DNA of 33,779 nucleotides, from positions 1 through 33,779 of the forward strand of contig JAUCBJ010008836.1 of assembly GCA_032718475.1 (NCBI GenBank). Reading direction: 5' to 3'. This document shows, one piece after another, positions 10,541 to 19,293 of the stretch; positions within the stretch are counted from its first letter, which is position 1; each line of letters begins with the position of its first letter. Under the pieces are notes generated by a model that was not told where the DNA came from, made no database searches, and saw only the letters and a program-made list of their open reading frames with translations. A program made the position numbers and the translations under genes. The DNA comes from Nemertoderma westbladi. Taxonomy: Eukaryota > Xenacoelomorpha > Nemertodermatida > Nemertodermatidae.

Positions 10541-11743
10541 CCAGACTGGAATCTCTATGTTTCGTGCGCCGAAGGTGCGCCAAGGGTCAAAAAAATCTGC
10601 GCCAGCTCAAAGTACCTGTGCGCCAACCTTAATTTTTTTTGCGCCAGCCGAAAAAATTTGCGCCGACAAAATAGTGAAAAAAGGGGGTCAGCCTAATTAC
10701 CCAACTACACCCAACTTTCACCCAACTACACCCAACTTTCACCCAACTTGGCCAACTACACCCAACTTTCACCCATCTACCACCCAACTACACCCAACTT
10801 TCACCAACTACACCCAACTATACCACCCATCTACACCCAACTCTGCAAATACACCCAACTTCAACACAACAGCATCCAACTTACACCAAACTATACCGGT
10901 ACTGTATGGCACCTATCTTCCACAAATTACAATATGTACAGTAACAAACTCTGAACTTCTTTGAGGAATTGCTGAGATATGAACTTTTAAAAGTTGCATG
11001 TACTCGTGCTGTATTTTGCCATTAATAATATTTTATTGAGTTGACTGACTCAAACGCCACACCTCTAAGCTAATGATATGATACTCCTGTAATATTGTTG
11101 TAAAATTGATTTCATTGGCTAGTGGACAATAGAGTATAATGGTGCCCTGTATTGATTGGATGACACACAACGCATTGAGATTGAATAACACATGGAAAGC
11201 CTCGGATATTAACAACATTGCTCCGCTCACAACAGGGATGGTACTGCTAGTGCTATCGTACTCCAGACCAGCCTGGGCAGGCTGTGCTGGGTTCTCTAGC
11301 CATTTAGTACAGTATACATTATACAGGTATAAACATAAACAAACAGTAGAAATGCTGTTACTGAGAGGCAGCAATTTATGTGTTTAAATTTTTCCTATTC
11401 TCTATAAAAACAATATTTTTAAGTGAGCGCACTGCGCAGGCTACTCTGTTCTAATAAGTAACAATAATACAAATACATACTGTAACTGGAAATTTTAAAT
11501 GTACTGTAAAGCTGGCTGTGCCTGCAATACAAGATTTTAGATGGCTACGCGCTGCGCCGACTCAAACTCAAATCGATAGTGCACGCCGGTGCAGAGATTG
11601 GCTGCCTGGCTGCGCCGACGCAGAGATTGGCAGCCTGGCTGCGTCGGCTGCGCCGACGCAGAGATTGGCTGCGCCGACCTGCGCCGCAACTTGACATCGT
11701 GCGCCGAAGTTCTTCGCCCAAAACGCCGAAGATTCCAGTCTGG
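10541..11743. mobile_element. hAT-like non-autonomous DNA transposon (1203 bp)
   Basis: The ends are perfect 13-bp terminal inverted repeats, CCAGACTGGAATC at 10541-10553 and GATTCCAGTCTGG at 11731-11743. They are flanked by a perfect 8-bp target duplication, CCTCGGTA, at 10533-10540 and 11744-11751. Removing the element and one duplication restores an unbroken minisatellite, which shows insertion directly. An 8-bp duplication fits the hAT superfamily; P and Merlin also make about 8 bp, and the leading CC is not the classic hAT CAG end. Both subterminal regions carry repeated TGCGCC(A/G) words. The element holds no transposase-like frame; small overlapping frames at 11033-11387 resemble nothing I know. 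Confidence 0.85.
10696..10880. repeat. CCCAACTACA / CCCAACTTTCA tandem array inside the transposon
   Basis: Alternating CCCAACTACA and CCCAACTTTCA modules (about 21-bp composite), decaying toward the right. The array gives open but low-complexity frames on the plus strand that I do not regard as genes. Confidence 0.8.
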
Positions 11744-11751
11744 CCTCGGTA
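11744..11751. repeat. Right target-site duplication CCTCGGTA
   Basis: Identical to 10533-10540 and directly abuts the right inverted repeat of the hAT-like element. Confidence 0.88.
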
Positions 11752-12401
11752 GCGTTCAGTGTCTCCCGTTCAGTGTCTCCCCCACTAGGATACACTTACC
11801 CCGGTAGCGTTCAGTGTCTCCCCCCACTAGGATACACTTACCCCGGTAGCGTTCAGTGTCTCCCCCACTTGGATACACTTACCTCGGTAGCGTTCAGTGT
11901 CTCCCGTTCAGTGTCTCCCCCACTAGGATACACTTTCCCCGGTAGCGTTCAGTGTCTCCCCCACTAGGATACACTTACCCCGGTAGCGTTCAGTGTCTCC
12001 CCCACTAGGATACACTTACCCCGGTAGCGTTCAGTGTCTCCCCCACTAGGATACACTTACCCCGGTAGCGTTCAGTGTCTCCCCCACTAGGATACACTTA
12101 ACCCGGTAGCGTTCAGTGTCTCCCCCACTAGGATACACTTACCTCGGTAGCGTTCAGTGTCTCCCCCGCTAGGATACACTTACCTCGTTAGCGTTCAGTG
12201 TCTCCCTGCTAGGATACACTAACCTCGGTAGCGTTCAGTGTCTCCCCCACTAGGATTCACTTACCTCGGTATCGTTCAGTGTCTCCCGTTCAGTGTCTCC
12301 CCCGCAGGATACACTTACCTCGGTAGCGTTCAGTGTCTCCCCCGCTAGGATACACTTACCTCGGTAGCGTTCACACTTCAGTGTCTCCCCCGCTAGGATA
12401 C

Positions 12402-12407
12402 ACTTAC
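12402..12407 (-). promoter_or_regulatory. 5' splice site of BTBD exon, GAG|GTAAGT
   Basis: On the minus strand the exon ends ...GCTACCGAG at 12408 and continues GTAAGTG, a near-ideal donor. Reading through instead gives Val-Ser-Val-Ser and a TAG, so this donor must be used to make the full protein. The same donor is repeated in most minisatellite units downstream. Confidence 0.85.
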
Positions 12408-13583
12408 CTCGGTAGCGTTCAGTGTCTCCCTCGCTAGGATACACTGCAGCGCGTCTAGGTCTATCTCAGCGAACCCCTCCGAGGCCAGCGCTTCTTCGGC
12501 TTGAGCGTCGATCACCTCCCAGCAGCGGTCTGTCAATTCCGGCTCCTCGAACAGTCGGGACTGAGCGAGGAGAACGCAAGCGTTCCTCGCCGATAAACTT
12601 GTTTCTAAATAAAGAACGCAAGCGCGTGCCATCGTGGGAACGAGATACTTCTTAGCTGCGTAGAGCGTAGCGAGGACATTGTCTGGTTCTAGGTTGATGT
12701 CGTCTGTGTAAAGGTAGTGAAGGAGAGCGAGAAATGCCTCCGGTTCAACATCCGGGATCTCTATAAGAACGTTGTCTCCGGGGGTCGCCATCCCGCCGTA
12801 GAACATCGCGTAGAACACGGAACTGCCAGTGGCCAACACGTACTTGTGGGACGGGACGATCTGCATGCCGTCCCCGGTCCCGACCTGGAAGCGAACGTCA
12901 GACATGAGTTCGTTGTTGAACATAACGGCGTTGCGTTGACGTACGCCGGGTTTACCGGCCTGCCAGTCGTACTGGTCGCTGTCCCCGCTGGCGAGAGGCC
13001 CCGTGGCGGACGGCATAGCGGATTGGATACCCCGCGGGTGCGAAACGTGTGGTAAGACCTCCTGATTGGTCGGCGGGCATTGCAGAAGGTGCTGGGAGAA
13101 TAAAAGCGGGGATTGTGAGGGGCCGTGATGGGTTGAAGAAGTGCAGGGTTTAGGGGAAGAGTTACGGTTTGAGTTCGGACTGTCCGGGGGTTGGTTGATC
13201 GATTTAGATGAACCTTGTAAGGAGGCTGCATTTACTGCGGCTGCGTTTAATGAGCTGCCAGAGGGAAGAGCGCAGCAGTCGGACTCCTTATTACCGAAGG
13301 ATCTCCGACGAACAACAGGTAAATTATGAATATCGGTAAGAGAATTGGTTCCCCCTGAGTTCTGAACAATGGGAACTAAAGGGGCGGCGATATTTGCGTT
13401 AACTACCGGTAATTGTTGCTGTAAGTTTGGTGAACGCGTGGCGCCACGCTGGTCACTATGTTGGTTGTTTGGGTTCGTTTCGGTGTCTGGCATCCGGTTG
13501 AAGTCTGGTTGTGGTTGGTTGACGTCCGGTGAACCGGGACTTGCATCTAGTTGGCGACCAGAGTTTCCTGGGTGATGTGACAT
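12408..13583 (-). CDS. BTBD3/BTBD6-like BTB-BACK protein, first coding exon
   Basis: BTBD3/6-type proteins are BTB-BACK-PHR adaptors for cullin-3 ubiquitin ligases, with roles in neuronal development; that role is family knowledge. The 392 residues here start at an ATG at 13583. Residues 1-215 are Ser/Pro/Asn/Gln-rich and probably disordered. Residues about 217-323 form the BTB domain (RNAVMFNNELMSDVRF, then SHKYVLATGSSVFYAMFYGG, then IPDVEPEAFLALLHYLYTDD). Residues 331-392 begin BACK, with RLFEEPELTDRCWEVIDAQA. The exon ends in phase 0 within the ETLNATE segment. The rest of BACK and the PHR domain must come from exons left of the window, so the first intron would exceed 12 kb and contain the minisatellite, the hAT-like element and the BEL element. 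CpG-rich coding DNA sets it apart from the mobile elements. I cannot separate BTBD3 from BTBD6. Confidence 0.93.
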
Positions 13584-14280
13584 CGTCCCAGTTCACAGTT
13601 CGTCAGTTGAAGAAACTTACAGACTTATAATTTGTCCTATCTCCTATCTGCCTATATCCAGTATCCAGATATCTGTATATCGTATAGGCAGATAGCTGGA
13701 TAGGGGCTTATCGTAAATCGCAATCTTGTCCGGAACAGGACGGTAATAGAGTACCGGCTGACCGGTAGTTCAATAGGTGTAATACAGTACTGCAGTACGG
13801 CAGTAATACTGAAGGCTGGAAGGCCTATGCTTTAAATGGCAGCATGGCGCCGCCACTGGTTGTCAGCATGGTTACGGCCAGAGGGTAAGTCAGGCCTATT
13901 GCTGTATTGCAGTCTGGCAGTATTGCCTGTCTATCTGCCTATCATTCCATCAGCTGATCAGCCATCCCATCACTGCATTTAATAATGAAACAAAGTAGGA
14001 GGGCCCTTAGAAGTCAATGGGAGCGGCAGCCATAATGTCGTAAATATTCCTTCCAGAACATGTATTTATTTAACATGGGGCGTATGCAGTTCATTAGTGA
14101 CACAGACAAAAGGAGACACGGTACCGGTAGTATATTTAAGGTAAGTTGATTATATCAGTCTATTGGACGTCTGACTCCACGGCTGCGGCTGGGGTATCCC
14201 AGTGAGCGTCCGTATACAATAATAGGGCTTCCCTTAATAATGGTAACACAATGTGTATACTGTAATATATTCTTTATACA
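13584..14280. other. BTBD upstream region, 5' UTR or promoter, with a hairpin
   Basis: No open frame of note. A hairpin with 13-bp perfect arms, CTATCTGCCTATA (13644-13656) and TATAGGCAGATAG (13683-13695), lies 60-115 bases upstream of the BTBD start codon; the CTATCTGCCTAT word recurs near 13929. Overlapping CAGTACTGCAGTACGG palindromic words occur near 13780-13800. I see no clear TATA box on the minus strand. Confidence 0.4.
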
Positions 14281-14354
14281 CCATGACCAAGGACTTCTAG
14301 AACATAGTATATTCTAAGAATATATACTATGTTCTAGAAGTCCTTGCCATGACC
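14281..14354. repeat. 57-bp near-perfect palindrome flanked by 8-bp direct repeats
   Basis: AAGGACTTCTAGAACATAG and onward (14289-14345) folds back on itself with arms of at least 24 bp. It is bracketed by CCATGACC at 14281-14288 and again at 14347-14354, with one extra G before the right copy. The direct repeats look like a target duplication around a miniature foldback element or an excision remnant. A C run of about 14 follows near 14386-14400. Confidence 0.85.
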
Positions 14355-14807
14355 CGTAATATAGTGTCATTTTCTGATAACACGGACCCCCCCCCCCCCC
14401 TAATTTTTCTACAAACCTTTATCATATTGTTTGAAATTTGAAACACAAGAGTTGGTAGGCAACAGCGGTATGCCTATACAATATCTAAATTGCCTAGCTA
14501 ATCATACATAAACAAATTGTTCCAGAATTTTGTGTATTTATTAAATAGAATAAATGGCCTGCAGTGAACAATAATTCTTGCAATCTTTGAATGCCTATTT
14601 CTCAGCTGTTTCTCAACGAAATTCAGATATTGCTATTTGGAATCCTTGCAACGCAAGCTTTCTATTGATGTGAAAAAATTACGACTAAAAGTGAAGAATG
14701 GCAATGATACTTAGGGTGCGATTTCGCAAAAGACACTTTTAGTATAATTAGTATAACAGGTGTAACAGGCTGAGATAAATCCCCACTAAATATGACTCCC
14801 CAGTCTT
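14355..14807. other. Non-coding spacer
   Basis: Apart from the poly-C tract at its left side I see no frame, repeat or motif that supports a feature. Confidence 0.4.
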
Positions 14808-15080
14808 CTCAGCCTAGGCTGCGACCTGCGAACACTCACCAGTTTTCTCCCTAGATTTCGTAATTAACAAAAAGGAGCAGGTTACAGTGGCGGGCTTTTC
14901 TAACCAAAACATTAAATGTAATCTCAATAACATAGGTTACAGTTTTTGCAATATACGAAAATAAAACAGGTAGGCCTGCGGATATGAATTATAACTCAAT
15001 TAGGGGAGTCATCTCAGCCTAAGGGGAGTGTTCTCAGCCTAGGCTGAGACGACTGAGGAGTGTTCTCAGCCTAGGCTGAG
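14808..15080. repeat. Dispersed CTCAGCCTAGGCTGAG palindromes
   Basis: The 16-bp palindrome occurs perfectly at 15033-15048 and 15065-15080 (32-bp period) and with its right end altered at 14808-14823. The perfect copies sit in tandem units that also contain GGAGTGTT and ACGACT. Related GGGAGTCAT and CTCAGCC words surround them to about 15120. Confidence 0.75.
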
Positions 15081-15183
15081 ACGACTAGGGAGTCATTTCA
15101 GGAGGGAGTTACCTCAGCCTTGTACACCGGCCGTGTCACTGAATTACGACACTATATTCTGGGACATGATGTAGTTTCTTTAG

Positions 15184-15402
15184 TAATTTAGCGGGAATGA
15201 TTGTAATTTAGCGGGCATGATTGTAATTTAGCGGGAATGATTGTAATTTAGCGGGAATGATTGTAATTTAGCGGGAATGATTGTAATTTAGCGGGCATGA
15301 TTGTAATTTGGCGGGAATGATTGTAATTTAGCGGGAATGATTGTAATTTAGCGGGAATGGTTGTAATTTAGCGGGAGTGATTGTAAAATCATTCCCGCTA
15401 AA
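15184..15402. repeat. 20-bp tandem array, ten copies plus one inverted copy
   Basis: The unit is GTAATTTAGCGGGAATGATT. Ten forward GCGGG copies start every 20 bases from 15191 to 15371, with single-base variants (GCGGGCATG, GCGGGAGTG). An inverted copy, AATCATTCCCGCTAAAT, follows immediately at about 15386-15402, so the end can form a hairpin with any unit. The GCGGGAA core is close to an E2F-type site. The array ends 216 bases upstream of the next gene's start codon. Confidence 0.9.
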
Positions 15403-15618
15403 TTTATTAATAAACACTATACCGTTCATGTAGAAATATCGAATCATAAAGAAATTGGAAAAATATTGTCTACTTTAGCAACAGAATTCTAGAATTTACA
15501 TTTTTTAGTTTCCACAAAACGCAAATGTAATTTTATATAAATTTAACAGCTTACAATAATTAGTGTGTCATCGTAAAAGGATCTGATCTAGATAGGCCTA
15601 CCATTTACTTACATATTA

Positions 15619-16282
15619 ATGGCTGCGAGCGCAGACAGTGAAAATTATGGAGCGGAGCAGGTTGAAGTGCCGGGTTCGGGTTTAGTTGACGATCGGGCGG
15701 AAACAAGCAAGAAAGAAATGGAGAAAAGGAGACGAACGACGAGAAAGGGAAGTAATAAGGGAAAGAAGAGCAGGTCAAGGAGTCGCCGAGGTAAAGGAAG
15801 TAAGTCAAAGAGTCGAAGAGGAAAGGGGAAGAAAGGAAAGGGGAAGTCGAAAAGGAGAGGGTCGAACGTTAGAGGAAGACCGAGTGGCGGAGTGAAGGTC
15901 AGATTAAATATTCATTTGGGAATTATTTATTATCGTTTCTAATTAATTATGGGACCTCCATGTCATTATATTTATATTCTGATTGGTTTACTAGACTTAT
16001 TTTTTAGTATAAGATAACATTAGTCACAATTATTTAGAATTATATATAGCTACATAATTTGCTAGGTGAGATCATATTGTAACTAAAATTATTTGGTTCT
16101 CTTTTTATTATTTTAATTAGGATAAAAATATTCGAGGAATAAGTACCGGTACCAGAATTCGAGAAAATAGTGAAGCAAAGACTAGCACCAATCCAGCCAA
16201 GTCTCAAAAACGAGCAGAGATGACAGGATGGGAGTTCATGAAAATGGTTTCACACAACAAGAAAACATTACCTAAACCTTAG
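15619..16282 (+). CDS. Probable two-exon gene for a 146-residue Lys/Arg-rich basic protein
   Basis: Exon 1 (15619-15897, 93 residues) starts at an ATG with G at +4. A short acidic N terminus is followed by repeated SRSRR, GKGSKSKSRRGKG and KGKSKRRG segments. I place a donor at AAG|GTCAGA (15898; weak) and an acceptor after TTCTCTTTTTATTATTTTAATTAG-type sequence at 16120 (strong pyrimidine tract). Both junctions are phase 0. Exon 2 (16121-16282, 53 residues) is also Lys/Ser-rich and ends MTGWEFMKMVSHNKK-TLPKP-stop. Without splicing, exon 1 runs 14 more residues to a stop at 15942. I do not recognise a family. The composition suggests a nucleic-acid-binding, chromatin or sperm-basic type protein, but that is inference. 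Other possible donors (GAG|GTAAAG near 15789, GAA|GTAAGT near 15800) lie in exon 1. Confidence 0.55.
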
Positions 16283-16409
16283 AGAAGAGAAAGGGAATGG
16301 AGTTGGTGTTGTTACATTACCTAAACGTTAGAGAAGAGAAAGGGAATGAGTTGGTGTTGTTACATTACCTAAACGTTAGAGAAGAGAAAGGGAATGAGTT
16401 GATGTTGTT
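16265..16409 (+). repeat. 48-49-bp tandem repeat, three copies, containing the stop codon
   Basis: Units at 16265-16313, 16314-16361 and 16362-16409 share ACATTACCTAAAC, TTAGAGAAGAGAAAGGGAAT and AGTTGGTGTTGTT segments. The first unit encodes the end of the basic protein, with its TAG inside the repeat; the others would be 3' UTR. Confidence 0.9.
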
Positions 16410-19293
16410 AAGGACTTTGTGGTCATATCTGTGGACATTGTTCATTTTATAGTACATTTTAATCAAATACTTTAACATTTAACTTAATTGTTCAGCATTG
16501 TACTGAATCGAATAATACAGTACAACTTAGGTAGACATTAATAGTCCGAAACTTTGTATGTTTTCACGCGGTCAGACGGTACTGTAGTCGGTCTGATGGT
16601 AGCGGTAGCCGGGTAGGGACCGCAGTGTAGCCTACTGCTGTACGGACTACTGTACTGGTAATTAAGCAACGGAATGCAGATCAGACCTAATGAACTGGCC
16701 TACCTCTGTAGTTTAACCCTTCACTATTTCAGTGAATTTATATTTCGCGAAGGGTTATTTGAATTTAAACGGTTATTATTTGAATTATAACCCCTATCTT
16801 TTTTGTTATGAATGCTATCGAACACTAAAAGTGCGAAATGTTTCCCCCTATCTGTAAGATTTTTTCCCCATAAAAATCCGGAGGGAAAGAAATCTAGGAA
16901 CCAAACGTTCTAACTAAATAAAAGTTTTAAGTTACAGAATAATAGAATAAAACTACGTTGGGGATTTCCGGCTAAATCACGAGTCAAATGAAACCACAGG
17001 AATGTTTTGAAAGGCGACTCGCCTTACCATTCGTTCTAGTTAAAGTAAAGGAAGGTTTTCTTTGTACCTTGGTTTAGGCTTTCCTAGGGAAACTGAAAGT
17101 AAACAAACCAGTAGGCGGACCTGAATACACCTACGCCGTGTAGAATGCCCTACACACAATCCAAACCAGTCAAATTTACCTCACAAACCTGCTCAGAGCA
17201 AGCGAACCCACCCGCCCAATGATGGTTGGCAGATCCTGGAAGCTAACTAGTGTAGACCGTGGAGCATCCACATCCCACATCATCGATCTCGCATTGAACG
17301 ACTCGCCCGCGCCCGTTAACGATAAGGTGCCTCTCCCGTCATCCGTCTTAGTAACCAGTCAACCTAAGGTCGGCCATAATCCGACCTTGGCGTGACGCTA
17401 AGAGTTTTAATCCGTATACCAGTAACCGATAGTTCACCCCCATAAGGCCAAAGGCCTTTTAGATCAAGGCCCGAAAGCCTAAAGGAAAATATAGTTTGAA
17501 ACTTGGAATACTATATTTTAGATTGCCTGGAAACCTTTGATGAAAACTAAGCTTCTAACTTCCTAAGAAAGGTAAGGTGGAGTACAAAGACTCATGAAAA
17601 TATACCGGTGACAAAATATCTTCTAAACCAACGTAGAAATATATCACTAACAATATAAATAATTGTGATCAACTAATCAAATAACTTTAACTTATACAAC
17701 CGGTAGAATAATATTGGCAAATTGTGAATTTTGAACACCGTGAATCAAGACTAAAATAATTATGTAACAACTGTATTATATCAGGACAATAAACAGGGCC
17801 GCTTTATCAATATCAAGGCCCCTACTCCTCTAGGCGGTAATGTAGGTTATATCAGCTGACCAATAGGAAGCTAGCTACCTTTACTACACAGCATTTTCCC
17901 TAATGCATTTTCCGCCTAAGTAAACAGTTTAACCAATATAATAATATTGTTACAGGGAGCCACTCGGATGGAGAGGATTAATTGAAATCAATATAATACA
18001 ATACTATAACCGGCACATTATCTAAGGCTATCTGACGGCTTGTAAAATATAGCACATGAATTTAACTAAATATAATTTCCGGTCAAATAAATTAATTCCT
18101 GCTAAGAATATTATTATAAATTTTGCCAACAAAAATATAAAATATCCGCTGTAGCTGAAACCTGTAAAGCTATAATTTGGACCAAAAATAAGTAAATAAC
18201 GGAGCGGGTGCCAAAAAAGTGACACTACTCCCTCGGGTTCCTATTAACCAAGGGACACGAAATTAATCATTAAGCATTAAGCGCAGTTATATACATACAG
18301 TACTACATAAGTAAAATAAATGTTTGACTCAAAACAAATTGCTTCAGTATGTAAAAAAAAAAACTTTCATCAATATAAAACGAACAAAGAATTAGCCGAA
18401 CACAATATTCAACTAGAACATATACTTGTATATATTTAATTAATTAGGATTAATTCGATAAATGAGTTTAGTTTAGTATATTCGAACGGGTTCAATCTTG
18501 TGGGTTACGAGATACCTTTGTATTCTCAATAAAGGTTTCCGAATTCGTGAGAATGATTGACAAATGATTGGTAATGTATGTAAGCGTCTAATCTTCATCC
18601 TTTCTTCCTAACCTCCCTGGAAGTCGAGATGAGGTGGGACAATGGTCGGTCAAATAGTTTAAATAGACCGAAATCGTGATCCAATGTGATTATAGCATTG
18701 TCATATCCGAGTTGGGAAGAAACTCATTATAGGACCCGTAAGAAGGCGAACGGTTACCAGGCATACTATCTCTGTATTAAATGAGAGACATTTCAGTTTT
18801 TAGATCGCCATCTGTCTGCCACATTTCGTCATTCTTTATAACGTGGCACACTAATACAATAATTGTGAGCCAAAAAAGTTTATATGTACCCAGAAATTAA
18901 CGTTGATTGTTGATGTGGCAAGGAACGGAAGGGGTCTGCCGCCGCCGCAAGAAAGAATGAAGGGGAGGTCTCGACCCCACGGATCAACCAGAGAGTTCCC
19001 AGAGTCCAATGAAAGGCCGTAACCAATCACCATAACAAATTGGGCTTAAAATAAATGTCTGAGCATAAAATAAATGTAGGCCTACCTTATATAATGGCCA
19101 AAGCACATAAATACATACAAATCAGAGCATACTCTCTTAATATAACGGCCAAGCATATATACAAATCAGAGCACACACTCGAGGATTAAGGGTGATTGGG
19201 GACCACAACAAGAATTACAAGACTGAGCGGCATCCTGCTCCCTGATTTACCCGAGGGGTGACTCACACAGATGTGTGCCGCAAATTGCCAATT
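16410..19293. other. Gene-poor stretch, probably holding the 3' LTR of the second BEL element
   Basis: No convincing gene. On the minus strand, downstream of the BEL stop, a purine-rich GGGAGCAGGA (about 19230-19240) could be a polypurine tract, and TTATAAAG near 18837 could be an LTR TATA box. A hairpin with AAGGTCGG/CCGACCTT arms lies at about 17370-17391. Short frames at 18028-18225 and 18851-19033 are AT-rich or low-quality and not called. I could not match this stretch to sequence right of 26041, so LTR limits are not given. Confidence 0.35.

Larger units (their letters stand above)
11744..12407. repeat. 41-bp minisatellite, right block, about 15 copies
   Basis: Same unit as the left block, continuing to the exon boundary at 12408. 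The last exon bases (12408-12446, plus-strand ending GGATACACTGCAG) are themselves the founder-like copy of the unit. Several units contain an extra GTTCAGTGTCTCCC insertion (near 11765, 11905 and 12287), and one near 12371 has a TCACACTTCAG variant, so sub-variants have spread within the array. Confidence 0.95.

Noticed and set aside
10466-10964. Plus-strand frames through the CCCAACTACA array
   Set aside because: Low-complexity translation of a tandem repeat spanning the transposon boundary.
11033-11387. Open frames on both strands inside the hAT-like element
   Set aside because: They overlap each other, resemble no transposase, and lie in an element that otherwise looks non-autonomous.
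9628-12407. CRISPR-like array
   Set aside because: The units abut with no unique spacers and match the adjacent exon; this is a eukaryotic minisatellite.
12422-13575. Plus-strand frames opposite the BTBD exon
   Set aside because: Shadows of the CpG-rich BTB exon; the minus strand matches a known family over more than 170 residues.
18028-18225. Minus-strand hydrophobic frame
   Set aside because: AT-rich sequence giving Phe/Ile/Leu runs; no start context or neighbours to support a gene.
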